From Acetobacter vaccinii (GTDB taxonomy: Bacteria > Pseudomonadota > Alphaproteobacteria > Acetobacterales > Acetobacteraceae), in assembly GCF_008365315.1 (NCBI RefSeq), contig NZ_CP043506.1:1532001-1596000 (forward strand): a stretch of DNA of 64,000 nucleotides, in the 5' to 3' direction. The notes beneath the pieces were generated by a model. It made no database searches. It saw only the letters and a program-made list of their open reading frames with translations, and had not been told where the DNA came from. The position numbers were made by a program, and so were the translations under genes. Below are positions 7,742 to 16,272 of this stretch, piece by piece. The stretch's first letter is position 1, and each line of letters opens with the position of its first letter.

Positions 7742-8644
7742 ATGAGTGTGTCGCTGGAACAGTTGGCCGCCTTTGTCACAACGGTTGACGCAGGGTCTTT
7801 CTCTGCTGCGGCGCGCAGGTTGGGGCGCGCACAGTCAGCCATTAGCACCCATGTTGCCAATCTGGAGGTTGACCTTGGCGTGCAGTTGTTCAGCCGCCAT
7901 GGGCGCACCCCGGTGCTGACCCCGGCAGGAGAGCGCCTGCTACAGGAGGCCCGCGTTGTGCTTGACCGCCGGGAGCATCTGATGGGCGTGGCCAGAGCTT
8001 TGGAGGAAGGGGTTGAAAACAAGCTCGTCGTCGCGATTGATGAATTATACCCGGAGCAGGCTTTAGGTCCGGTCTTTTCCGAATTTGCCCGCGTCTTCCC
8101 GCATGTTGAAATGGAAATCCTGTTTCCGCTTATGGAAGATGTCGGAGAGCTGGTGCAGGCAGGCGCAGCGCAGCTTGGTGTCATGTGGCAGCAGAACCGT
8201 ATGCCACCAACCTTGCAGTTTCAGACCATTGGTCGTGTGCCGCTTAAACTGGTGTGTGGGCGGCAGCACCCTCTGGCGCAGGGCGGGGCCGTGGCGTGGG
8301 AGGACCTCAAACGCTACCGGCAAATTCTGGTCGCGGCCCGTGGGCAGGACCGGGAAAAGCAGTATCTGCGTGTTGCGGGGGAGGTCTGGTGGGTGGAGAG
8401 CCACTGGGTGATTCTGGAACTGGTAAAGCACGGCATCGGCTGGGCTTTTGTGTCCGATCATGTGCTGGAGGCCTCACCCACAGCGCCGGATATTGTGGTG
8501 CCCCCCTTGCAGTTTGATACCAGCGACAGGCTGGTGCCTCTGGCTGTGGTCTGGGACCACAGGCGCGCGCAGGGGGCTGCTGCGCGTTGGCTGCGGCAAA
8601 GGCTAGGCGCGGATATGATGACCTGGAAAACACCAAACCCCTGA
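7742..8644 (+). CDS. LysR-family regulator of the adjacent PACE pump
   Basis: This 300-residue protein is a LysR-type transcription regulator. The winged helix-turn-helix covers residues 1-60 (LEQLAAFVTTVDAGSFSAAARRLGRAQSAIS, then LEVDLGVQLFSR). A linker helix and a periplasmic-binding-like effector domain follow from about residue 90 to 290. It is divergent from the PACE gene, so by analogy with AceR it probably senses a pump substrate and activates the pump (inference). ATG 7742 follows closely on the palindrome described at 7691-7727, suggesting autoregulation as well. There are no odd residues in the helix-turn-helix. Confidence 0.88.
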   Translation: MSVSLEQLAAFVTTVDAGSFSAAARRLGRAQSAISTHVANLEVDLGVQLFSRHGRTPVLTPAGERLLQEARVVLDRREHLMGVARALEEGVENKLVVAIDELYPEQALGPVFSEFARVFPHVEMEILFPLMEDVGELVQAGAAQLGVMWQQNRMPPTLQFQTIGRVPLKLVCGRQHPLAQGGAVAWEDLKRYRQILVAARGQDREKQYLRVAGEVWWVESHWVILELVKHGIGWAFVSDHVLEASPTAPDIVVPPLQFDTSDRLVPLAVVWDHRRAQGAAARWLRQRLGADMMTWKTPNP

Positions 8645-8727
8645 GGCAGCTTTGTTGTGAGAAGGGTTTGTCCAGAACGCCGCCGCTGGATACGCACCAG
8701 AAGGTTGGAGGGAATGGGAACATAGTA

Positions 8728-8751
8728 TTTGCGAATGGTTCTTAACTATGC
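8728..8751. promoter_or_regulatory. Possible Fur-type iron box before the sigma-factor gene
   Basis: The stretch TTTGCGAATGGTTCTTAACT beginning at 8728 resembles iron-regulator boxes of the TGCGAATnnTTCTnA type found upstream of siderophore-uptake genes. It precedes a FecI/FecR/TonB-receptor set, where Fur control is expected. It overlaps the upstream candidate start codons of the sigma gene. By-eye match only. Confidence 0.35.
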
Positions 8752-9292
8752 TAATCCACGGGCTTCTCTCACGTACAGTCAGGCGACCCGCAGGGTGGAC
8801 AGGACACGAATCAACACACTGTTTATCAACCACCGGCGCGAACTGGCGGATTATGTTGGCAGGCAGTTGAATGACCGCGATCTTGCCGCGGATTTCGTGC
8901 AGGAAACCTTTATCCGCTTCATGGAGCACGGGGACACACTGCCTGCGGAATCCTGCCGGGCATTTTTATACAGCACGGTGCGTCATCTTGTTATCGACCA
9001 TGTGCGTGCCCTGCGCCGCCGCAAGACAGATGCCGTCCCGACGGAAGACCTGGTCCATATTGTCGATGACCGACCCTGCGCGGAGGATGTCATGGCTGCG
9101 CGGGAGAGAATACGCCAGATTGCAGCCCTGCTGGACGATTTGCCACAGCTGACACGTCGTATCTTTGTGCTCAACCGTGTGACGGGGCTGAGCTACCGCG
9201 TTGTGGCGGCGCGCCTGCACGTGTCTGAAAGTACGGTGCAAAAGCACCTTGCAACTGTGCTGCGGCACCTGCTGTTGCACCTGCCGTGCTGA
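8735..9292 (+). CDS. FecI-type ECF RNA polymerase sigma factor
   Basis: This ECF sigma factor of the FecI iron-starvation group should direct RNA polymerase to the TonB-receptor promoter when FecR relays the surface signal. Region 2 is visible (LFINHRRELADYVGRQLNDRDLAADFVQETFIRF, with the AFLYSTVRHLVIDHVRA segment binding the -10 element). Region 4 has the helix-turn-helix LSYRVVAARLHVSESTVQKHL. With ATG 8735 the protein is 185 residues. A GTG at 8795 gives 165 residues, the usual FecI length, and would leave the iron-box-like sequence upstream untranslated, so the real start may be 8795. FecR begins 35 bases after the stop. Confidence 0.88.
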   Translation: MVLNYANPRASLTYSQATRRVDRTRINTLFINHRRELADYVGRQLNDRDLAADFVQETFIRFMEHGDTLPAESCRAFLYSTVRHLVIDHVRALRRRKTDAVPTEDLVHIVDDRPCAEDVMAARERIRQIAALLDDLPQLTRRIFVLNRVTGLSYRVVAARLHVSESTVQKHLATVLRHLLLHLPC

Positions 9293-9326
9293 GGCTGGGG
9301 GCACAGAACCGCAGGCCGCGTGGTTG

Positions 9327-10277
9327 ATGGAGACCACACAGGCCCAGCGGAACAGGGCGGAGGAGGAAGCCGCCCAATGGGTTATCCGTCTTGGCGGAGG
9401 CAGCCTGAGCGCGCAGGAGCAAAGGGACTTGGAGACATGGCGGGCGGTATCGGCCTGCCATGAGGCGGCGTTTCAAAGAGCATCGGTTTTATGGTCTGAC
9501 CTGGATCTGGGGGGGCGTGAGAAAAAAGCCCGTTATCGCCGTGTTGCCATGCAGGCAGCCACGGCCGGACTGGCCGGGTTGTGTGTTCTGGGCGGTGGGG
9601 TTGGCACGGGGTGGGTGGAGCCCGCCCGCTGGTTTGCTGACTATACAACCAGCAAGGGTGAGATCCGCACCGTGCGGCTGGAAGACGGCAGCAGCGCCGT
9701 GCTGGACAGTCATGCTGCCATTAACATCCGCTATACCGCGCGGGAACGTCGGGTCGTACTACTGGGCGGGCAGGCCTATTTTACGGTCGCACCGGTTGCC
9801 GGGGGCGAGCACAGGCCTTTTGTCGTGCAGGCTGCCAACGGTGGTGCAACGGCTCTTGGCACGCAGTTTATGGTCACGCGGGAGGGGCGGGGGGTCGATA
9901 CTACCGTGACCGAGCATAGTGTGCGTGTAACGGCATGGCCGCATGGCGTGGGCCCGCAAAGCGTGATTGTTCCCCAGGGGCAGAGTATTCATTACGATCA
10001 GGACGGGATTGGCCACCCGCATCAGGTGGCGGCGGCTACAGTGACGGCATGGCGCATGGGCCAGCTTGTTTTTGATAACGCGCCCCTGTCTGCGGTGATT
10101 GAGCAGCTTAACCGCTACCGGCGGGGGCGTATTGTGCTGGTCCGGCGGGGGTTGGCAAAGCGCCGCGTCAGCGGTGTGTTTGCCTGTGCCGATGTCGGCA
10201 GTGCAACCGCCACAATCACGCGCGAGCTGGGTGTCAAAACCCTGTCCGTCGGGGGGCTGATTACACTGATGTATTGA
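9327..10277 (+). CDS. FecR-type anti-sigma/signal-transduction protein
   Basis: This 316-residue FecR family protein spans the inner membrane once and connects the TonB receptor's periplasmic signalling domain to the cytoplasmic sigma factor. The cytoplasmic N-terminus has the DUF4880-like segment EEAAQWVIRLGGGSLSAQEQ with the W-rich ETWRAVSACHEAAFQR motif (about residues 10-55). A hydrophobic helix lies at about 70-90. The periplasmic FecR domain follows (GEIRTVRLEDGSSAVLDSHAAINI, then VVLLGGQAYFTV), and a C-terminal STN-like segment at about 235-316 begins at WRMGQLVFDNAPLSAVIEQLNRY. ATG 9327 is chosen because upstream in-frame residues are Cys-rich overlap with the sigma gene. Confidence 0.88.
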   Translation: METTQAQRNRAEEEAAQWVIRLGGGSLSAQEQRDLETWRAVSACHEAAFQRASVLWSDLDLGGREKKARYRRVAMQAATAGLAGLCVLGGGVGTGWVEPARWFADYTTSKGEIRTVRLEDGSSAVLDSHAAINIRYTARERRVVLLGGQAYFTVAPVAGGEHRPFVVQAANGGATALGTQFMVTREGRGVDTTVTEHSVRVTAWPHGVGPQSVIVPQGQSIHYDQDGIGHPHQVAAATVTAWRMGQLVFDNAPLSAVIEQLNRYRRGRIVLVRRGLAKRRVSGVFACADVGSATATITRELGVKTLSVGGLITLMY

Positions 10278-10456
10278 GCACGGAGGAATACACCGCCTGT
10301 GTGTCTGTTTGTAACCATCTGTAAAATAACGGGAAAATAAAAAACACCATAAAAATGCAAAAACCATTACTGAAATGTGACGGCCCGCACGTCCTACTCA
10401 CAAGAAGCAAATGCAATTCATTCTCGGTTATGCCGGGAGTGTCGCCGTGGAGTGAG

Positions 10457-12961
10457 ATGAGGATGACTGTGGAAAAGGTGCGTCGGCCGGTCAGGCGGGG
10501 TCAATACTGTACGGCAGCACTGTGGGGGGTTATGTCTGGGACAGCTCTGGCCTTTGCCGGGGGGGCGGTGTGGAGCTCTGCGGCTTATGCACAACCGAGT
10601 GCTGTTGCCAGTCCGACAGGGCAGCCCACCCTGTCGGTCAATATCCCCGCGGGTGATCTCAACAGTTCTTTGCTGGCGCTAAGCCGGGCTGCTGGCTTGC
10701 AGATTTTTTATGACATGGACAAGGTGCGTGGCCTGCGGGGTAATGCTGTGTCCGGCACCATGACAGCGGACGACGCCCTGTCGCGTATTCTTGCTGGCAG
10801 TGGCTATACGTTTTCACGCTCTGGTACTCGTATTTCTGTCATGAAGCCCTCTTCCGCCATTATGCTGGGGCCAATCCGCGTGGGGGGCACCTATCATGAA
10901 ACCGTGCCCGCAACAGGCATGATCGGCAACCTGCCGCCCGCCCTGCCGGGGGGTGAAATTGCCCGTGGTGGGCAGTTGGGCATGCTGGGCAACAAAGACG
11001 CGATGGACACGCCATTCAACGCCACCAGCTATACCGCGGCCTTTATAGAAAACCGCCAGATCAGAAGCGTGCGGGATGCCCTCAAGGATGACCCCTCCAT
11101 ACGGGGTGGTTTTGCCACAGGCACAGCCGGGGTCGAGCGTATTCAGATCCGTGGCTTTACGCTCGATGACGTGGATATGTCATACGGTGGCCTGTATGGG
11201 ATGATGCCTTTTAGCGGCATTACCTCCGAACTGGCAGAGCGGGTGGAGGTCCTGCGTGGCCCTGCTGCGTTGCTCAATGGCATGTCGCCCGGCGGGGCTG
11301 TGGGCGGTGTGGTCAACATTGTGCCCAAGCGCGCGCATGACACGCCCATTTCCAAAATCGAGGCCGATTATACGTCCAACGCCCAGTTTGGTGGCCATGC
11401 CGATGTCGGGCGGCGGTTTGGCAAGGACAAGCAGCTTGGGGTGCGTATCAACGGTATGATCCGCTCCGGCCCGACCGCCACGCCGTATAGTGACCTCAAG
11501 ACCGCATTGGTTGCCACCGGGGTTGACCTGCGCCTGCACCGGGTCCGGCTTTCAACCGATTTTGGATACCAGCACCGTGAAATTGACGGTGTTATTCCCT
11601 TTGTTTCTCTTGCATCCGGTGCGCCGGTGCCTGACGCAGGCCGGGTGAAGCGTAACTTTGACCTGCCCTGGAGCTATATGACAGGGGAAGACATTTTTGG
11701 TGTCTTCCGTGGTGAGGTCGATCTTTTTCGTAATTTCACAGCGTATGGCAGCGTTGGGGTGCATGATTACAGCTTCAGGGGGGCGTATTCCCAGCAGGTT
11801 GTTGTCAAGGATGCGTTGGGGAATGGCACAGGGGCCGTACCCGTGGGCATTGCCCAGAACGGCCGCTATCTGACAGCCGAGGTCGGGGTGCGGGGGTCTG
11901 TCAAAACTGGCCCTGTTACGCAGGAACTGGCATTTTCCGCCAACCGGCTGGACCTGACTATGGGCCGTATTTTTGGCTCCAACTCCAGTATTTCAGCCTA
12001 TTCCCTCAATATGTATAGCGGGAAAGATCGTTTCCTGCTCAACCATGATGTCGCGGTGCCTGGGTCTTCCCCCACCACAGGCACATCCACCTTGTCCAGC
12101 CTTGCTTTTGTGGACACGGTGTCGGCTTTGGACAAACGTATTCAGGTCACGGGTGGTTTCCGGGTGCAGCAGGTGCAGTCTGCCAATATCAGTGCAACCA
12201 CGGGGCAGGCAACCAGCAGTTATGACCAGACGGCTATCAGCCCCTCTGTGCTGGCAGTCTTCAAGCCCCTTAAAAATGTTTCCATTTATGGGAACTGGAT
12301 TCAGGGCTTGCAGCAGGGCACAACCGTTGGCACCAATTATGCCAATGCCGGGGAAATTTTTGCGCCCTACAAATCGACGCAATATGAAATTGGGATCAAG
12401 GCTGACCTAAAAAAATTCCTTGTTACGTTTGATGTGTTCCAGATATCTCAGCCGAGCACTGTTTATGACAACACGACCAATATCATGTCGCTGAATGGTG
12501 AACAGCGTAACCGTGGGCTGGAGCTGAATATTGCAGGGGAGGTCGTGCACGGCCTGCGTGTGGCCGGGGGGATCATGCTGCTGGACCCGATCCTGACAAA
12601 AACACAGGGCGGTCTGTATGATGGCAAACGTGCGCCCAATACATCGCCCGTCAACTTTAATATGGGGCTTGATTATGATGTCCCATTCGTCAAAGGTTTT
12701 TCGGTAACGGCCGATATTATGTATACCAGTTCACAATATATCGAAAATGCAGCCCATCGCAGGAGTATTCCCGGCTGGGTCAGGCTGGATATGGGGGCGC
12801 GCTACGTTATGAAAAACCCGGTGTCTGAGACAGGAAAACTCTCGTTCCTGCTGAATGTGGATAATGTGGCCAATGAGCGCTACTGGAACTCCGGCGGGTA
12901 TAATTACCTGTCCCTGAGTGCACCCAGAACATTCCGTTTTTCGGTCGCGGCTGATTTTTGA
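10457..12961 (+). CDS. TonB-dependent siderophore receptor with STN signalling domain
   Basis: This 834-residue outer-membrane receptor should import a ferric siderophore using TonB energy. The signal peptide occupies about residues 1-45 (ending SSAAYAQ). An STN domain follows (LSVNIPAGDLNSSLLALSRA ... LSRILAGSGYTF), typical of receptors that signal through FecR. The plug domain contains RSVRDALKDDPSIRG, VERIQIRGFTLDDV and ELAERVEVLRGPAALLNG. The 22-strand barrel ends in the aromatic C-terminus FRFSVAADF. ATG 10457, preceded by GTGGAGTGAG, gives a normal signal peptide; an in-frame ATG 34 codons upstream gives none. The 179-base gap after fecR is the expected place for the FecI-dependent promoter. 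The ligand is unknown. Confidence 0.92.
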   Translation: MRMTVEKVRRPVRRGQYCTAALWGVMSGTALAFAGGAVWSSAAYAQPSAVASPTGQPTLSVNIPAGDLNSSLLALSRAAGLQIFYDMDKVRGLRGNAVSGTMTADDALSRILAGSGYTFSRSGTRISVMKPSSAIMLGPIRVGGTYHETVPATGMIGNLPPALPGGEIARGGQLGMLGNKDAMDTPFNATSYTAAFIENRQIRSVRDALKDDPSIRGGFATGTAGVERIQIRGFTLDDVDMSYGGLYGMMPFSGITSELAERVEVLRGPAALLNGMSPGGAVGGVVNIVPKRAHDTPISKIEADYTSNAQFGGHADVGRRFGKDKQLGVRINGMIRSGPTATPYSDLKTALVATGVDLRLHRVRLSTDFGYQHREIDGVIPFVSLASGAPVPDAGRVKRNFDLPWSYMTGEDIFGVFRGEVDLFRNFTAYGSVGVHDYSFRGAYSQQVVVKDALGNGTGAVPVGIAQNGRYLTAEVGVRGSVKTGPVTQELAFSANRLDLTMGRIFGSNSSISAYSLNMYSGKDRFLLNHDVAVPGSSPTTGTSTLSSLAFVDTVSALDKRIQVTGGFRVQQVQSANISATTGQATSSYDQTAISPSVLAVFKPLKNVSIYGNWIQGLQQGTTVGTNYANAGEIFAPYKSTQYEIGIKADLKKFLVTFDVFQISQPSTVYDNTTNIMSLNGEQRNRGLELNIAGEVVHGLRVAGGIMLLDPILTKTQGGLYDGKRAPNTSPVNFNMGLDYDVPFVKGFSVTADIMYTSSQYIENAAHRRSIPGWVRLDMGARYVMKNPVSETGKLSFLLNVDNVANERYWNSGGYNYLSLSAPRTFRFSVAADF

Positions 12962-13245
12962 TGGCACCCCCATGGCTTAAAACCACCGCACGGGTTGGGC
13001 TTGCCATAGGTGGCGGGTATCTAGCCTCGGCCTCGGTCCTGGTTCTGCTGTGCATGATGCTGGCAGCCCTGGGCATGCCCAGGGCCGAGGCCGCCACGTT
13101 GGGCATGTTGCTGGTTTTTGTGGTGTATCTCTGTTTTCTGCTGTGGGTTTTTGCCTCTGCCACGCTGTGGCGGCCGTTTGTTGTGTTCTTTCTTCTTACA
13201 GTGTCTGGGTATGGGTTAACCGCTTTCATGGGGCATGGGCACTGA
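12961..13245 (+). CDS. DUF3649-type small membrane protein
   Basis: This 94-residue inner-membrane protein has three hydrophobic helices and ends in a His-rich GHGH tail. It matches the DUF3649 proteins that accompany siderophore receptors and PepSY proteins in iron-uptake operons. Its ATG overlaps the receptor stop by one base (TGATG), implying translational coupling. Its exact role is not established; given its partners it probably helps ferric-siderophore reduction or handling at the inner membrane (inference). Confidence 0.75.
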   Translation: MAPPWLKTTARVGLAIGGGYLASASVLVLLCMMLAALGMPRAEAATLGMLLVFVVYLCFLLWVFASATLWRPFVVFFLLTVSGYGLTAFMGHGH

Positions 13246-13246
13246 T

Positions 13247-14803
13247 ATGGACCAGGATTTTCGGCGTTCTATGGGGTGGCTGCATACCTGGGCCGGTGTT
13301 GTTCTGGGGTGTTTTCTGTTCGCTATTTTCTGGATGGGCACACTCTCGGTCTTTGATAGCGAGATAGACCAGTGGATGAAGCCCGCGACACGCATAGCAC
13401 CAGCCCAACAGACACTGCCGCTTGAAACATTCCGTCCGTTTCTGGAAGAAGCTGCGGCCCATAAAGCAGCGTTCTGGAATGTCTCTTTCCCCAATGACCG
13501 CCAGAGTGTTGCCGAAGTCCGGTACCGGATTGGCCGAAAATCCATCAGCCATGATATTGACCCCCATACAGGGCAGGTTTTACCAGAGGCCGGAACGCTA
13601 GGGGCTTCGGGGTTTATCTTCCCGTTCCATTATACCTTGGAACTCCGCTTTATGGGGCTGGGGGAGTGGCTTGTCGGTCTTTCCTCCATGGCCATGCTGG
13701 CGCTGTGCGTGACGGGCGTTATTATCCACCGCAAGCTATTCGCAGATTTTTTCACATTCCGGCCGGACAAGAAGGCACGCCGTGTTTTGCTGGATGTGCA
13801 TAATATTTCTGGTGTTCTTGGCCTGCCGTTCTGCCTTGTCATTACGTTTTCCGGTCTGGCTATTCTGGGCGTTACGTATTTTCCCTCTGGCGTAAATGCA
13901 CTGTATGATAACCCCAGAAGTTATTTTAACGAGGTCAATAGCCTTGGTTTTCTGGCAGGAAAACCGGGTAAGCCGGATAATACAAAATCTGCTTTGAATG
14001 ACATGGAAGCCACTGCCCGGCAACTCTGGGGTGGTACGCAGCCCGGTCTGGTGCTTGTGGCGCGTCCGGGTGCGGCCAATGCCAGGGTGGCGTTTTTCCG
14101 AGAGAGCGAGCAGCAGGTTGTCATGGACCGGGCGATTGTTGCTTTTGATGCTGTGACAGGAAAAATCGTGTCACAGTCATCTACTGTCCGGCCTATTATT
14201 CGTGTGCAGCATTTTCTCAGCGGTCTGCATTTTGTCCATTTCCATCATTGGTTGCTGCGGTGGCTGTATTTTGTGCTTGGCCTTGGCGGGTGCACGCTTA
14301 TTGCTACTGGCTTTCTGTTTTGGCTGGACTCCCGGCGTAAAAAACAGGGGGCAACATTTGGCTTTCGGTTGGTGGAAGGGCTGTCAGCCGGGGCGGTGAC
14401 AGGCATTATTCTGGCAACATTGGCATTTTTTGTCGCTAACCGGTTATTGCCGCCGGGTGCGCGGTGCTGGGGGCTGGATCGTTCAGCACTGGAAGTCTGG
14501 AGTTTTTACGCGGTCTGGCTGGTGGCCTTTGTCCATGGTTGGGTGTGGCCGCGTAAGGTCTGGGGGGTGCAGAGTGCGGCTATCAGCCTGCTGGCTGTGC
14601 TGGCCGTTGTCCTCAACTGGGTGACCACAGGCGACCACCTCGCCCGGACTCTGCTGCACCGTTGGCTCTGGCCAGTGGGTGGAATGGATATGGTGCTGTT
14701 GCTGGGGGCCGGGCTGGCCTTGCTGGCGGCGGTGCGTCTGTCGCGCAAGGCACGGCAGCAGAGCGGGGCTGCTTTGCCTGTGTCAGTAAGGAAGGCTGCA
14801 TAA
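13247..14803 (+). CDS. PepSY-associated TM helix protein (siderophore iron reductase type)
   Basis: This 518-residue inner-membrane protein of the PepSY_TM family is commonly co-encoded with siderophore receptors and is thought to help reduce or release siderophore iron. An N-terminal helix (SMGWLHTWAGVVLGCFLFAIFWMG) is followed by a periplasmic PepSY-like region (residues about 40-130). Then comes a helix with the conserved His-containing LDVHNISGVLGLPFCLVITFSG. A second periplasmic part, the QHFLSGLHFVHFHHWLLRWLY segment with several His suited to haem or metal, and four more helices complete it. The start at ATG 13247 lies one base after the previous stop; an overlapping in-frame ATG at 13235 is an alternative. 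Confidence 0.85.
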   Translation: MDQDFRRSMGWLHTWAGVVLGCFLFAIFWMGTLSVFDSEIDQWMKPATRIAPAQQTLPLETFRPFLEEAAAHKAAFWNVSFPNDRQSVAEVRYRIGRKSISHDIDPHTGQVLPEAGTLGASGFIFPFHYTLELRFMGLGEWLVGLSSMAMLALCVTGVIIHRKLFADFFTFRPDKKARRVLLDVHNISGVLGLPFCLVITFSGLAILGVTYFPSGVNALYDNPRSYFNEVNSLGFLAGKPGKPDNTKSALNDMEATARQLWGGTQPGLVLVARPGAANARVAFFRESEQQVVMDRAIVAFDAVTGKIVSQSSTVRPIIRVQHFLSGLHFVHFHHWLLRWLYFVLGLGGCTLIATGFLFWLDSRRKKQGATFGFRLVEGLSAGAVTGIILATLAFFVANRLLPPGARCWGLDRSALEVWSFYAVWLVAFVHGWVWPRKVWGVQSAAISLLAVLAVVLNWVTTGDHLARTLLHRWLWPVGGMDMVLLLGAGLALLAAVRLSRKARQQSGAALPVSVRKAA

Positions 14804-15126
14804 TGCCTGGCTTCTTCTTTTATCCAGCGTTATCAGTCCTTTTGTTTTTTACATTTTCCTTGCTGGCACTGACCCAGTTTCCACATCGGCGGGCAACGGG
14901 GACGGCGGAGTTGCCCGCCAGCAGGGCAACACTGATACGGTGTGTGGCATCAGTGTTGCTGGTGCTGTCGCTGGTCTGCGCCGTCGTGCATGATGGCGGT
15001 GGTTTTGGCACTTTGCTGTGGGTCGGGCTGATGGCGGTGTGTGCCTGTGCGGTGACTCTGGTGCTGGGCTGGTATCCTGCCTTGCTGGCACCGCTGGCAC
15101 GGCGTATGCAAAGCGCAGGCGTTTAG
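14803..15126 (+). CDS. DUF3325-type small membrane protein
   Basis: This 107-residue inner-membrane protein has about four short hydrophobic helices. It matches the DUF3325 family that forms the last member of receptor-DUF3649-PepSY-DUF3325 iron operons. Its ATG overlaps the PepSY stop (TAATG), so it is coupled to it. The 3' end overlaps the converging minus-strand gene by four bases, leaving no room for a classical terminator between them. Confidence 0.75.
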   Translation: MPGFFFYPALSVLLFFTFSLLALTQFPHRRATGTAELPASRATLIRCVASVLLVLSLVCAVVHDGGGFGTLLWVGLMAVCACAVTLVLGWYPALLAPLARRMQSAGV

Positions 15127-15779
15127 CGCGCCCGTAACAGCAAAGGGCCGTGGTGGCGCAACCAGTTTTCCGCCACATCGCGGTGTGGTGTCAGGGTTGC
15201 AACGTGTTTCCAGAATGCCGGGCTGTGGTTCATCTGGGCAAGGTGGCTGAGTTCGTGGGCGATCAGATAATGGCGCACCGGGTGGGGGGCCAGGATCAGC
15301 CGCCATGACAGCATGATCCGCCCTGTGCTGGAACAACTGCCCCAGCGGCTGGTCGGGTCGCGTATGTCCAGCCTGCCGGGTTTTAACCCTGCGGCCTGGG
15401 CCATGGCGCGTAGGTCTCGGCCCAGGGCGCGGGTCGCATGCTGCCGCAGATACTGCATGACCCTGCGGCTGAGGAAGGCGGCATCGCCTGTAATGACCAG
15501 GGTGTCGTTTTCAATCCAGGCCCCGCCGTGGCGCGTGGGGGCGTGGAGGATACGGTAGGGCTTGTCCTCAATTGTAATCAGGCTGTCTGCGGTAAAGCTG
15601 GGGCCTTGGGCGAGGCGTTGCAGGCGGCTGACAATCCAGCCCGTATTTTTGTGGACAAAGGCTAACGCCTGAGCCGGTGGGCAGGACTGCGGGACAGTGA
15701 CTGTCAGCGCGTGGTCGCGTGGGGCAATGCGCAGTGAGAGCCTTCTGGCCCGTGGCGAGAGCCGCCAGAACACACGCAC
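15123..15779 (-). CDS. YgjP-like zinc metallopeptidase (M48/SprT group)
   Basis: This 218-residue protein is of the YgjP/DUF45 metallopeptidase family. The zinc site AHELSHLAQMNHSPAFWKHV shows the HExxH motif and the downstream third ligand region. Upstream family motifs include PTSRWGSCSSTGRIMLSWRLILAP. The GTG at 15779 is the only standard start in frame. However, about 18 further residues that look family-like (ITLAPLGAVRVFWRL) are open upstream without an ATG, GTG or TTG, so the true start may be non-standard. It follows the YcgN-like gene by 25 bases and probably shares its transcript. Substrate unknown. Confidence 0.82.
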   Translation of the reverse strand: MRVFWRLSPRARRLSLRIAPRDHALTVTVPQSCPPAQALAFVHKNTGWIVSRLQRLAQGPSFTADSLITIEDKPYRILHAPTRHGGAWIENDTLVITGDAAFLSRRVMQYLRQHATRALGRDLRAMAQAAGLKPGRLDIRDPTSRWGSCSSTGRIMLSWRLILAPHPVRHYLIAHELSHLAQMNHSPAFWKHVATLTPHRDVAENWLRHHGPLLLRAR

Positions 15780-15804
15780 AGCCCCAAGAGGCGCAAGGGT
15801 GATG

Positions 15805-16272
15805 TTATCCGGCAGCAGTGGCAGGTTCCCCCGGCCATGTCACAATGTAGTCCTCCAATGCACCCGCCCGCCGCTCGCTTATGCAGCGACCCGCTGCCGA
15901 TGCCCCGGAGGAGATGACCGTGTCAGGCGTGCCCGTTATCAGCGGGTGCCAGTCTGGCAGGGGCAGCCCTTCAGACAGTCTGCGGTAGGCGCAGTCAGGG
16001 GGTAGCCAGTCCAGTTGCGGGATCATCTCTGCGGTCAGGGTCACGCAGTCCTGTACCTTGCGCAGGCGGTTGGGATAGTCCGTGCACTGGCACGTGCCAA
16101 CGTCCAGCAGGCGGCAGGCGACAGACGTATAATAGAGTTCTTCCGTGTCATCATCGCGCAGCTTGTGCAGGCAGCACCGGCCACAGCCGTCGCACAGGGC
16201 CTCCCACTGTGGGCGGGTCATGTCCTGCAATGCGGTGGTTTCCCAGTAGGGGGCGGTGGTGGTGTCGGTCAT
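15805..16272 (-). CDS. YcgN-family cysteine-cluster protein
   Basis: This 155-residue protein of the UPF0260/YcgN (CxxCxxCC-type) family probably binds a metal or Fe-S centre through CDGCGRCC and the further cysteines in ACRLLDVGTCQC and VQDCVTL. Family-typical DWLPPDCAYRRLSEGLPLPDWHPL is present. ATG 16272 overlaps the stop of the permease-like gene by four bases (ATGA), so translation is coupled. Family biochemistry is unknown. Its tight link to a degenerate ABC gene set is unusual. Confidence 0.85.
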   Translation of the reverse strand: MTDTTTAPYWETTALQDMTRPQWEALCDGCGRCCLHKLRDDDTEELYYTSVACRLLDVGTCQCTDYPNRLRKVQDCVTLTAEMIPQLDWLPPDCAYRRLSEGLPLPDWHPLITGTPDTVISSGASAAGRCISERRAGALEDYIVTWPGEPATAAG

